DNA from: Pleomorphomonas carboxyditropha
GTDB taxonomy: Bacteria; Pseudomonadota; Alphaproteobacteria; Rhizobiales; Pleomorphomonadaceae
Direction: 5' to 3'
Length of the DNA: 64,000 bases
NCBI RefSeq assembly: GCF_002770725.1
Contig: NZ_NQVN01000002.1
Coordinates: 212,622 to 276,621 of the forward strand
Of the stretch, positions 1-7,728 are shown in pieces; the stretch's first letter is position 1, and the number at the start of each line of letters is the position of its first letter. The notes beneath the pieces are model-generated. The model saw only the letters and a program-made list of their open reading frames with translations, searched no databases and had not been told where the DNA came from. A program made the position numbers and the translations under genes.

Positions 1-351
1 ATCCTGGCGCTGGTCGTCGTTCTCTACGTCACCTGCTTCGCCGCCGCCGTCGGCGTGCGCGACGGCCGCCACATCGGCATGGAGTCCTTCCTGGCCTTCG
101 CGCCGCCCAGGGTCCGGCTGTGGGCCGACATCGCCGTCTATCTCGGCATGATGGTGTTCGGCGCCTTCATGAGCTACGGCGGCACCGTGCTCGCCGGGGA
201 AATGTGGGAATACGTCAATCCCGGCCTGCCCATCAGCCAGGGCTGGTCCTACGTGCCGCTCGCCGTCGGCGGCCTGCTGATCATCATCTTCGCCATCGAG
301 CGCATCATCGCCCGCGTCAACAACCTGGAGGTCGTTCCGTCATGGCACTGA
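1..351 (+). CDS. TRAP transporter small permease (DctQ-like), 5' truncated
   Basis: The reading frame is open from the first base, so the N-terminus lies outside the window. The remaining ~116 residues hold hydrophobic segments (around TAVYLGMMVFGAF-like and LAVGGLLIIIFAIERI-like stretches) and end in a short polar tail, as in the four-helix small permease of tripartite ATP-independent periplasmic transporters. It overlaps the start of the large permease by 10 bp, the usual DctQ-DctM arrangement. The periplasmic binding protein (DctP) is not seen and should lie just upstream of the window. The nearby uxaC suggests a uronate or related acid as substrate; this is inference. Confidence 0.85.
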   Translation: MLALVVVLYVTCFAAAVGVRDGRHIGMESFLAFAPPRVRLWADIAVYLGMMVFGAFMSYGGTVLAGEMWEYVNPGLPISQGWSYVPLAVGGLLIIIFAIERIIARVNNLEVVPSWH

Positions 352-1622
352 CCATTCTCTGCCTGACCTTCGTCCTCGGATTGCTGGTCGGCATGCCGGT
401 GGTGTTCGCCATCGGCCTGTCCTCGCTCGCCACCGTGCTCTACGAAGGGCTGCCCGTCGCCGTCGTCTTCCAGCGCATGGCGGCCGGCATGAACGTCTTC
501 GCCTTCCTGACCATCCCCTTCTTCATCTTCACCGGCGAACTGATGATGTACGGCGGCATCGCCGACCGCATCATCCGCTGCTCGAAGGCGCTGGTCGGCC
601 ACGTGCGCGGCGGCCTCGGCATGACCAATGTGGTGGCCTGCACCATGTTCGGCGGCGTTTCCGGCTCGCCGGTCGCCGACGTCTCGGCCATGGGCTCGGC
701 GCTGATCCCGCTGATGAAGAAGGAAGGCATCGACGCCGACTACGCCGTCAACGTCACCACCTATTCGTCGCTGGTCGGCGCCGTCATGCCCACCAGCCAC
801 AACATGATCATCTACTCGCTGGCCGCCGGCGGCATCGTGTCGATGAATTCGCTGATCATGGCCGGCGCCGTGCCGGCGGTGATCCTGTCGATCGCCAACC
901 TGCTGACCGCCTACTTCGTCGCCCGTGCCCGCAACTACCCGCGCGGCCAGTTCCCCGGCTGGCACGAGGTGGCCCTGTCGCTGGCCGTCGCCTTGCCCGG
1001 CCTGTTCATCATGGTGATCATCGTCGGCGGCATCCTGTCCGGCGTGTTCACCGCCGCCGAAGCCGGCGCCGTGGCGGCCCTCTATGCCCTGCTCCTCACG
1101 GTTTTCGTCTACCGCAGCCTGAGCTGGCAGCATTTCCTCAAGGCGGCGGCCAAGGCCTCCAAGACCACCGGCATCGTGCTGCTGCTGGTCGGCATCTCCA
1201 CGATGTTCGGCTATCTGATGAGCATCTACGGCGTGGCCGAGCTGGCCGGCCAGTTCCTGAGCTCGATCAGCACGACGCCATGGGTCGTCTTCATCCTGGT
1301 CGACATCGCGCTGTTCGTATTCGGCATCTTCCTCGACATGGCCGCCCACATCCTGGTCTGCACGCCGATCTTCCTGCCGATCGTCGTCCAGTACGGCATG
1401 GACCCGGTGCAGTTCGGCATCATCGTGCTGCTCAACTGCACCATCGGCCTCAACACGCCGCCGGTCGGCGCCGCCTTCTACCTCGGCTGCGCCATCGGCG
1501 AGGTGTCGGTGAGCAAGGTGGTCAGGTCGATCTGGCCGTTCATGGCCGCCTTGTGGGTGACGCTGCTGATCGTCACGCTGGTGCCTGAGACGTCGATGTT
1601 CGTGCACGATCTCCTGAAGTAA
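342..1622 (+). CDS. TRAP transporter large permease (DctM-like)
   Basis: A 426-residue, very hydrophobic protein of the usual length for the DctM subunit, the ion-coupled transport channel in the inner membrane. It starts at ATG 342 inside the end of the small-permease gene. Typical family stretches are visible: FFIFTGELM near residue 60, FGGVSGSPVADVSAMG near 105, and an NCTIGLNTPPVGAAFY motif near the C-terminus. A GC-rich hairpin follows the gene. With the neighbouring GntR regulator and uxaC, transport of a hexuronate or similar sugar acid is the best guess; substrate is not visible in the sequence. Confidence 0.92.
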   Translation: MALTILCLTFVLGLLVGMPVVFAIGLSSLATVLYEGLPVAVVFQRMAAGMNVFAFLTIPFFIFTGELMMYGGIADRIIRCSKALVGHVRGGLGMTNVVACTMFGGVSGSPVADVSAMGSALIPLMKKEGIDADYAVNVTTYSSLVGAVMPTSHNMIIYSLAAGGIVSMNSLIMAGAVPAVILSIANLLTAYFVARARNYPRGQFPGWHEVALSLAVALPGLFIMVIIVGGILSGVFTAAEAGAVAALYALLLTVFVYRSLSWQHFLKAAAKASKTTGIVLLLVGISTMFGYLMSIYGVAELAGQFLSSISTTPWVVFILVDIALFVFGIFLDMAAHILVCTPIFLPIVVQYGMDPVQFGIIVLLNCTIGLNTPPVGAAFYLGCAIGEVSVSKVVRSIWPFMAALWVTLLIVTLVPETSMFVHDLLK

Positions 1623-1654
1623 CCGGCGGAAGCCATCCGCCCGGTTCATGCAGA

Positions 1655-1692
1655 GCGGCCGCCTCCCTCGGGGAAGCGGCCGTTGTCGTTTC
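1655..1692 (+). terminator. Probable Rho-independent terminator after the TRAP operon
   Basis: Arms CGGCCGC (1656-1662) and GCGGCCG (1676-1682) pair perfectly around a 13-nt loop and are followed by TTGTCGTTT. A second imperfect stem (AACCGGCGGA with TCCGCCCGGTT, 1621-1646) lies just before it. The position between convergent genes fits transcription termination. Confidence 0.5.
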
Positions 1693-1745
1693 TGGTCAGG
1701 CGTGTGGTAGCGGCGGGTCTGGCCGGCGAAAAGCCGGCATGCGCC

Positions 1746-2471
1746 TCAGCGGCCGTTGAACTCCGGCAGGTGGTTGATGAAATAGGCCGGCAGCTTGAGG
1801 CTCATCACCTCGGCCATCGGCAGCACGCCTTCGAGATGCTCGCGCATCAGCCGCGTCGCCGCCTCCGCGTCCTTGGCGATCACCGCCTCGGAGATGCGAC
1901 GGTGCTCGGCCACCACGTTTTCCATGCGCCCGGGCACCGCCAGCGTCAGCCGACGGTAGCGGTCGATCTGCGTCTTGGCCTGCTGGATCAGCCGCCAGAA
2001 GATCGGCACGCCGGAAATGTTGGCCAGCGTCTCGTGGAAGCGCTCGTCCTGGGCATGAAAGGCGCTGTCGTCCTGGCTGGCGACGCTGGCCTCCTGCTCG
2101 GCGATCAGCGCCCGCAGTTCCGCCACGCCGTCGTCGGTGATCAGCCGGCAGGCCCGCTCGACGACGGCGAGCTCCAGCACGGCGCGCGCCAGCATCGCCT
2201 CGTTGAGCTGGTCGAGCGGAATGCGGGCGACGAAGGTGCCGACGCGCCGGAAGATCTCGATCAGGCCCTCCTCGGCGAGGCGTTGCACCGCCTCATGCAC
2301 CGGCGTGCGGCTGGTGCCGTGGACCTCCGCGATGTCGCGCTCGATGATCCGTTCGCCGGGGCGCATCTGCATCGACACGATGCGTTGCCTGAGATCGAGA
2401 TAGACGCGGCGCGAGGCGCTCATGGCCGGCTGATCGCCGGCATTCGTCTTGGATTGGGCAGCGTTGTCCAT
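1746..2471 (-). CDS. GntR family regulator, FadR/FCD subfamily
   Basis: A 241-residue protein from ATG 2471. Residues ~20-85 form the GntR winged helix-turn-helix, including a GERIIERDIAEVHGTSRTPV stretch, and the rest is an alpha-helical FCD ligand-binding domain with the metal/ligand-contact pattern of this subfamily (for example ERFHETLANISG and EHRRISEAVIAKDAEAA). FCD regulators commonly respond to sugar acids and control uronate genes. It lies downstream of uxaC on the same strand, with a strong hairpin between them, so it may have its own promoter. Tandem palindromes upstream of uxaC are its most likely operator. Confidence 0.9.
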   Translation of the reverse strand: MDNAAQSKTNAGDQPAMSASRRVYLDLRQRIVSMQMRPGERIIERDIAEVHGTSRTPVHEAVQRLAEEGLIEIFRRVGTFVARIPLDQLNEAMLARAVLELAVVERACRLITDDGVAELRALIAEQEASVASQDDSAFHAQDERFHETLANISGVPIFWRLIQQAKTQIDRYRRLTLAVPGRMENVVAEHRRISEAVIAKDAEAATRLMREHLEGVLPMAEVMSLKLPAYFINHLPEFNGR

Positions 2472-2581
2472 GACAATCCAGTTTCGCGACGGAATAATGG
2501 TTCTCGGCAACGCTATCACAGACCCGACGCTTTTCTGAAGTCCCAACAATGCCATGCGGGCCGCCGCGGCACACCGTACCC

Positions 2582-2617
2582 GGAGCGGCGGCCCGGAGAT
2601 GGCCGGGCCGCCGCTCC
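2582..2617 (-). terminator. Strong hairpin after uxaC
   Basis: Perfect 15-bp arms GGAGCGGCGGCCCGG (2582-2596) and its complement (2603-2617) with a 6-nt loop, sitting 30 bp past the uxaC stop codon. No T-run follows on the minus strand (an A/T-rich run lies on the other side), so it may act as a terminator or as a transcript-stabilising stem between uxaC and the gntR gene. Confidence 0.5.
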
Positions 2618-2647
2618 AAATTTTCGCTTGCGCATCGGTCCGGTGCT

Positions 2648-4042
2648 CTAGAAGCCAAAATAGCCTTTGGCGTTCTCGTAGGCGACGCCGCGCACGATGG
2701 TGGCCAGCGCCTCGGCGTCGGAGGTGAACTCGCCCGCCTCGACCCATTCGCCGAGCTGGCGGCACAGCAAGCGGCGGAAGTAGTCGTGGCGCGGATAGGA
2801 GGCGAAGGAGCGCGAATCCGTCACCATGCCGACGAAGGTTCCGAGCGCCGAATGGTTGGCGAGCGTGCGGATCTGTTCGAGGTTGCCGTCGAGGTGATCG
2901 TTGAACCACCAGGCCGGCCCGAACTGCAGCTTGCCGGGCACCGAACCGCCCTGGAAGCAGCCGATCAGCGTCGACAGCACCTCGTTCATGCCGCGATTGA
3001 GGCAGAACAGCATGGTTTTCGGCAATCGTCCGTCGGCGTCCAGCCGGTCGAGCAGCGAGGCAAGGCCGGCCGAACTCGATAGGTCGGACACCGAATCGTA
3101 GCCGGTGTCCGGGCCGAGCGCCCGCATCTGCCGGCTGTTGTTGTTGCGCTGGGCGCCGATATGCAGGCACATGGTCCAGCCGTATTCGGCGTAGATGCCG
3201 CCGAGCCTCTCCAGGAGGCCGGACAGGTAGACCCCCTCCTCGGACGGCGTCAGGCTGGCGCCGCCGAGCCGCTTGGCGAACAGAGCCTGCAGCGTCGCGG
3301 CCACCACCGGACCGACCGGCAGGGCGGTGTCGACGGCGTGATCGGAGACGCGGCCGCCGCGCGCGTGGAAGAAGCCGACGCGGGACCTCAGCGCCGCGAC
3401 CAGCGCTTCGAAGTCGGTGATGGCGATGCCCGACACGCCCGCCAGTCTGCCGAGGTAGTCGCCGAAGGCGGCGGCATTGATGCGCATGGCTGCATCCGGC
3501 CGGTAGGCGGGCAGCACCCGGGTGGTGAGCGGGCTGTCGGCGATGACGGCGTGCAGATCCAGCGCGTCGGCCGGATCGTCGGTGGTGCAGGCGACCTCGA
3601 CCCTGGCCTGCTCGAGCAGCGCCCAGGTGTCGAGCTTGTCGAGGGCGGCGTTGGCCGCCTCCCAGATGGCCGGCGCAGTGCGGGCGTTGATGTCGAGATC
3701 GATGCCGAACAGCCGCTTCAGCTCGAGGTGGCTCCAGTGATAGATCGGATTGCCGGCCAGGAGCGGCATGATCCGGCAATAGGCATCGAACTTGTCCCGG
3801 TCGGCGGCCGCGCCGGTGATCAGCTCTTCGGAAATGCCCGCCGTCCGCATCTGGCGCCATTTGTAGTGGTCGCCGGCCAGCCAGAGCTCGCCGATATTGC
3901 GGAAGCGCTTGCGCTCGGCGATTTCGCGCGGCGGCAAGTGGGAATGGTAGTCGACGATCGGCAGATCGGCAGCCACGTCGAAGTACAGCTTCTCGGCGGT
4001 CCTGGTGGTCAGCAGGAATGTTTCGGTAACGAATGACGGCAT
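2648..4042 (-). CDS. uxaC: Uronate isomerase
   Basis: A 464-residue protein of typical UxaC length. UxaC interconverts glucuronate/fructuronate and galacturonate/tagaturonate, the first step of hexuronate breakdown in the cytoplasm, and belongs to the amidohydrolase superfamily. The N-terminus carries the metal-site pattern VDYHSHLPPREIAE (H33 and H35 by count), and later stretches include MCLHIGAQRNNN and a TDSRSF motif near the C-terminus, all family hallmarks. It starts at ATG 4042. Upstream lie tandem palindromes suited to a GntR operator. The next steps of the pathway (uxaB/uxuA type enzymes) are not in this window, although an enolase-superfamily enzyme lies 11 kb away. Confidence 0.95.
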   Translation of the reverse strand: MPSFVTETFLLTTRTAEKLYFDVAADLPIVDYHSHLPPREIAERKRFRNIGELWLAGDHYKWRQMRTAGISEELITGAAADRDKFDAYCRIMPLLAGNPIYHWSHLELKRLFGIDLDINARTAPAIWEAANAALDKLDTWALLEQARVEVACTTDDPADALDLHAVIADSPLTTRVLPAYRPDAAMRINAAAFGDYLGRLAGVSGIAITDFEALVAALRSRVGFFHARGGRVSDHAVDTALPVGPVVAATLQALFAKRLGGASLTPSEEGVYLSGLLERLGGIYAEYGWTMCLHIGAQRNNNSRQMRALGPDTGYDSVSDLSSSAGLASLLDRLDADGRLPKTMLFCLNRGMNEVLSTLIGCFQGGSVPGKLQFGPAWWFNDHLDGNLEQIRTLANHSALGTFVGMVTDSRSFASYPRHDYFRRLLCRQLGEWVEAGEFTSDAEALATIVRGVAYENAKGYFGF

Positions 4043-4556
4043 GCCCCTACCTCCTGTCGCATATCTCTTGAACCCAACGGCTCCGTGGCAGGTGGCGTGC
4101 CCCGGACCGGACAGGCCGATGACCGTTACGCCGCCGCCCGGGTGTCGCCGCCGCGTCCATCTAATATATTACGTGATATATCAAAATCGGCTTGAAAGCG
4201 AAGCAAGATTTTCCGTCCGGTAGTTTTACCTATCGGACGCGACAGGCACGTAAATGCGCGCGGAGGCGAGCGTCACGGTTTCGCTTTTGCGGGACCGTGA
4301 CAGTTGCTGAGGATCGAGGATACCGCCGCGTTCACCAGATGAATTTATATGGCATGAGCTTCCTGAGCGACTTGAGGCGCCGTCCGAAGTGTCGGCAGAG
4401 CGAGGCCGTCGGCTCGTTGCCGTATTTGTCGCAGAACGCCTGCGAACTACCGACGTCGATGCGGGCCGGATCGCCGACCGGCCGTTCGATGGTCTCGATG
4501 CCGAATTCGGCTGCCTCAAGCGGCACAGCTCGACCGCCCTCCCACCCCAATATCCG
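4043..4556. other. Intergenic region upstream of uxaC and downstream of the ligase
   Basis: A 514-bp stretch without a convincing gene. It holds the uxaC promoter side with two tandem 10-bp palindromes (4162-4183), and toward 4332-4550 an open frame in phase with the ligase stop codon, described separately. Base composition drops in GC near 4160-4200, as expected for a promoter. No repeat or RNA gene was recognised. Confidence 0.6.
4162..4183 (-). promoter_or_regulatory. Tandem palindromic operator upstream of uxaC
   Basis: TAATATATTA (4162-4171) and TGATATATCA (4174-4183) are each perfect 10-bp palindromes, separated by CG, so their centres are 12 bp apart. They lie ~120 bp upstream of the uxaC start. 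The inner part (ATCACGTAAT on the minus strand) is repeated near 15270-15291. The GntR/FCD regulator encoded next to uxaC is the obvious candidate ligand; this is inference. Confidence 0.6.
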
Positions 4557-4559
4557 TCA
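4332..4559 (-). other. Open frame in phase after the ligase stop codon
   Basis: After the TGA of the DNA ligase gene the same frame stays open for about 75 more codons to a stop at 4332, with a possible TTG start at 4550. Its predicted residues are balanced (VGSSQAFCDKYGNEP, ending PYKFIW), unlike the Arg/Ser-rich products of the overlapping frames. No ribosome binding site or family is recognised. It could be a short hypothetical gene, a degenerate remnant, or chance. The ligase itself already has the normal family length, which argues against a truncated ligase. Confidence 0.2.
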
Positions 4560-6107
4560 CAGCATGGCCCTGAGCGTCTCGAGCCGGTCGGCGTCGGCCG
4601 CCGGCTTGTCGGCTCGGATGCGCGAGATGCGGGGAAAGCGCATGGCGACGCCGGAGCGGTGACGCTGCGAGACGTTCAGCCCCTCGAACGCCACCTCGAC
4701 CACCAGCTTCGGCGCCAGTTGGCGCACGGGGCCGAAGCGCTGGACGGTGTTCCTGCGCACGAACCGGTCCAGTTCGCGCAGTTCCTCGTCGGTGAAGCCG
4801 AAATAGGCCTTGCCGACCGGGACCAGCTCTTCGCCCTCCCACAGCCCGAAGGTGAAATCGCTGTAGAAACCGGAACGTTTCCCATGCCCGGACTGCGCGT
4901 AGAGCAGCACCGCGTCGATCACCATCGGATCGCGTTTCCATTTGAACCAGGGGCCGCGCGGACGACCGGCGATATAGGGCGTGTCGAGGCGCTTGATCAT
5001 CACCCCCTCGATCACCGGGGCGTGGGGCGCGGCGCGCAGCCGGGCGAGCTCCTCCCAGGTTTCGAAGGGCAGAAGCGGCGACAAGCCTATCCGGGGGCTG
5101 TCGAAAGGCGCGGCTTCGAGGCGGGCGCGCCGGCTGGAAAGCGGCAGCGGGCGCAGGTCCTCGCCCCGCCAGGCCAGGATATCGTAGAGTATCAGCGCCG
5201 CCGGGTGGCTTTGCAGCAGGACGCGGCCTACCGATTTGCGGCCAAGCCGCTTTTGAAGGTCGGCGAAGGGGGCGATCTCCGCGCCGCGGCGGACCAGCAA
5301 TTCGCCGTCCACCGCGCCCTCGAAGGTCATGGCCTCGATGATATCGGGAAAGGCCGCGCCGATCTCCTCTCCGGTGCGGGAATAAAGTCTGCGCATTCCA
5401 TCCTCGGCAACCGCCTGGACGCGGATACCGTCCCATTTCCACTCGGCAATATGCCGGGTGGGGTCGAGCGGCGCGAGTTCTTCCGCCGTGATCGGCGTCG
5501 ACAGCATCACCGGGCGAAACGGCGCGGATGCCGGGGCAGGGGAGGGGCCGCCCGCGAGCCAGGTGAACAGCGGCAGGAAAGGGGCGGCCTGCCCGTGCCA
5601 GATCTCCTCGATCTCTTCGCTGCCGCGCAGAGTGCCCATCGCCAGCGCCGTGTGGGCGAGCCGCACCGAGACGCCGACCCTGAGATTGCCCGTTGCCAGT
5701 TTCAGGAACGCCAGCCGCTCGGGAGCCGTCAGCCGGTCCAGAAGGTCGGCGATCACGCCGGGCAGCGACAACTTGCCGGTCTCGCGCAGCAACAGGACAG
5801 CCTGCGAAAGAGAAACCTCCGTGCTGACCTCCGCGTCGGTTGGCCAGATCAGCGCGATGGTCTCGGCCAGGTCGCCGACGAAATCATAGGACAGACGGAA
5901 AAGCTGCTCGTCCACCCGCTCGGAGGCCAGCCGTTTCAGGAGCGAGGGCGAGACCTGCCTGAGATCCAGCGTGCCGGTTAGCACGGCCAGGGCATAGCCA
6001 CGATCCGGATCTGGCGTGGTCTGGAAATAATGCGAGAGGATGGTGAGCTTGGCGTTGCGGGCGGGCGTGAAGGCCAGACGCTCCAGGAGGCGGGCAAAGG
6101 CTTTCAT
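4557..6107 (-). CDS. ATP-dependent DNA ligase (ligase-associated DNA damage response type)
   Basis: A 516-residue ATP-dependent ligase. Residues ~1-190 are the ligase N-terminal helical domain, ~200-390 the nucleotidyltransferase domain with the AMP-accepting lysine in EWKWDGIR (K224), then motifs such as VDGELLVRRG and GVMIKRLDTPY, and a C-terminal OB domain with GHGKRSGFYSDF. It seals nicks in DNA. The start at 6107 overlaps the stop of the exonuclease gene by 4 bp, the conserved ligase-exonuclease pairing in which these enzymes are annotated as a DNA damage response set. The two other usual members of the set, a DEXH helicase and the endonuclease PdeM, are absent here. Confidence 0.95.
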   Translation of the reverse strand: MKAFARLLERLAFTPARNAKLTILSHYFQTTPDPDRGYALAVLTGTLDLRQVSPSLLKRLASERVDEQLFRLSYDFVGDLAETIALIWPTDAEVSTEVSLSQAVLLLRETGKLSLPGVIADLLDRLTAPERLAFLKLATGNLRVGVSVRLAHTALAMGTLRGSEEIEEIWHGQAAPFLPLFTWLAGGPSPAPASAPFRPVMLSTPITAEELAPLDPTRHIAEWKWDGIRVQAVAEDGMRRLYSRTGEEIGAAFPDIIEAMTFEGAVDGELLVRRGAEIAPFADLQKRLGRKSVGRVLLQSHPAALILYDILAWRGEDLRPLPLSSRRARLEAAPFDSPRIGLSPLLPFETWEELARLRAAPHAPVIEGVMIKRLDTPYIAGRPRGPWFKWKRDPMVIDAVLLYAQSGHGKRSGFYSDFTFGLWEGEELVPVGKAYFGFTDEELRELDRFVRRNTVQRFGPVRQLAPKLVVEVAFEGLNVSQRHRSGVAMRFPRISRIRADKPAADADRLETLRAML

Positions 6108-7099
6108 TCCGGCTCGTCCTCATAGCCGATCAGCCGCAGCGGACGGGAGGGGATGCCCTCGATTTCGCACCACCGCGTCAGGCCGTCCTCGGCGCCATGG
6201 GTGATCCAGACCTCCCGCGGAGCCAGTTCGCGGATGGTGGCGGTCAGTTGCGGCCAGTCGACGTGGTCGCTGATCACCAGCGGCAGTTCGACGCCGCGCT
6301 GGCGGGCGTGGGCGCGGACGGTCATCCAGCCCGAGGCGTAGGAGAGGACGGGATCCCGGAAGCGCTGCACCCATGGCGAGGCGAAGGCCGAGGGCGGCGC
6401 AATTATCAACTGCGCCTCGCCGGGGTCGCTCGCCGCCACCAGCGGGCCGAGGTCGATCCCTTGGTCGACATGATAGTCGCAGAGGCGTTTCAGCGCGCCG
6501 TGGATGGCAATGGGGCCATGATGGCCGGCCGCCCGTGCCAGCGCGATCACCCGCTGCGCCTTGCCGAGCGCATAGGCGCCGACCAGATGCGGGCGGTTCG
6601 GAAACTCGGCGATGCTGGCAATCAGCCGTCCGGCCTCCGTCAGGGGATTGGGATGACGAAAGATCGGCAGACCGAAGGTCGCCTCGGTGATGAAGATGTC
6701 GCAGGCAACCGGCTCCCAGGGCAGGCAGACCGGGTTCGGCGTGCGACAGTAATCGCCCGAGATCAGGATGCGCGGGCCATCATCCGGGTTGATCAGGATC
6801 TGGCTCGATCCGAGCACGTGGCCGGCCGGATGGAAGCTGGCCGTCACGCCGCCGATCCGGACCGGCCCCTCGGCGATCTGGCGGCTGGCGGCGAAATCCT
6901 CGCCATATCGGATCGCCATGATGTCGAGCGTCTGGCGGGTGGCCATCACCGCGCCATGGCCGGGACGGGCGTGATCGGAATGGCCGTGGGTGACCATTGC
7001 GCGCGGAACCGGACGGAGGGGGTCGATGTAGAAATCCCCCGGCGCGCAGTAGAGCCCGGCCTCGGTGGGATAGATGACGTCCTCCGCCCTCAGCGTCAT
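6104..7099 (-). CDS. Ligase-associated DNA damage response exonuclease (MBL/beta-CASP fold)
   Basis: A 331-residue metallo-beta-lactamase fold protein. The metal-binding HGHSDH motif is at residues 38-43, followed by HPAGHVLGS and SGDY, then the beta-CASP-like part with ITEATFGLP and a C-terminal VISDHVDWPQL and ITHGAEDG. These match the exonuclease family encoded next to this type of ATP-dependent ligase. The ATG at 7099 is chosen because it precedes the conserved LRAEDVIYPTEAGLY start of the domain; longer in-frame extension upstream is Arg-rich and not domain-like. It is co-transcribed with the ligase (ATGA overlap). Confidence 0.93.
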   Translation of the reverse strand: MTLRAEDVIYPTEAGLYCAPGDFYIDPLRPVPRAMVTHGHSDHARPGHGAVMATRQTLDIMAIRYGEDFAASRQIAEGPVRIGGVTASFHPAGHVLGSSQILINPDDGPRILISGDYCRTPNPVCLPWEPVACDIFITEATFGLPIFRHPNPLTEAGRLIASIAEFPNRPHLVGAYALGKAQRVIALARAAGHHGPIAIHGALKRLCDYHVDQGIDLGPLVAASDPGEAQLIIAPPSAFASPWVQRFRDPVLSYASGWMTVRAHARQRGVELPLVISDHVDWPQLTATIRELAPREVWITHGAEDGLTRWCEIEGIPSRPLRLIGYEDEPE

Positions 7100-7337
7100 G
7101 CCGGACCCCGCGGCCCGGCCTCGCGCGTCCAATATCGGCGTTCCGCCATCCCGGGCAGGTCTTTGTCGCGAGCCGGCGTGTCGGCCCGGTCGCGCATCGG
7201 GGATTTGCGCACCATCAGTCCTGCCTTTCGGTGGGATCGGCACACTTGCGGCCTGGCCGTCCGGCCCTGCGGCCCGCAGGACAGCGATGCGGGTCGCCGA
7301 GGCCGGAAAGGGGAGGGCTCCCCCGTCCGGCCGGAGG

Positions 7338-7652
7338 TCAGCGGCGACGATCGAAGAAAATTCCACCAAGCACGAGACCCGCCGCGAGACCGAGAAGGCC
7401 CACGGTCGACAGGATGGTCGCGGCGGTGCCGGGATTGTCGCGCATCGCGCCGACCGCCACGTTGGCTTGCTCGCGGACTTGAGCGACCGCATGGCGGGCG
7501 CGGCCCTTGCCGTCCTCGAAAGCCTCCTGAGCGTCCTCCATCGCATCCGATGCCCGCGAGGACAGCAACTTGTTGATGTGCGACATTTCTTTCTTCAGAT
7601 CGGCAATCTGCTTTTCCAGATTGGCGCGGATTTCATAGGCGGCATCAGCCAT
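7338..7652 (-). CDS. DUF883 family membrane-anchored protein (ElaB/YqjD-like)
   Basis: A 104-residue protein with an N-terminal charged, heptad-rich region (EIRANLEKQIADLKKEMSHI, residues ~6-25), a helical middle part, and a single C-terminal transmembrane helix (about residues 77-98) ending in FFDRRR. This is the layout of the DUF883 family, whose E. coli members ElaB and YqjD are inner-membrane proteins linked to stationary phase and ribosome binding. It stands alone, 238 bp before the exonuclease gene; that gap holds several GC-rich hairpins but no gene that I can support. Confidence 0.9.
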   Translation of the reverse strand: MADAAYEIRANLEKQIADLKKEMSHINKLLSSRASDAMEDAQEAFEDGKGRARHAVAQVREQANVAVGAMRDNPGTAATILSTVGLLGLAAGLVLGGIFFDRRR

Positions 7653-7728
7653 CGTGCGACTCCATTACCAGTGATCGGTTGCAAACGTGCGGCAAGCGAA
7701 AAGGTTCCCCCCAACGGACGCTGCCGGT

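Noticed and set aside
249-1649. Long minus-strand open frame of ~466 codons across the TRAP large permease
   Set aside because: The product is rich in Asp, His, Gly and Arg and lacks any fold pattern, while the plus-strand frame is a clear DctM permease. Antisense frames stay open in GC-rich DNA.
4192-4662. Plus-strand open frame of ~156 codons between uxaC and ligase
   Set aside because: It is Arg/Ser-rich, runs antisense into the ligase gene and has no ribosome binding site or recognised family.
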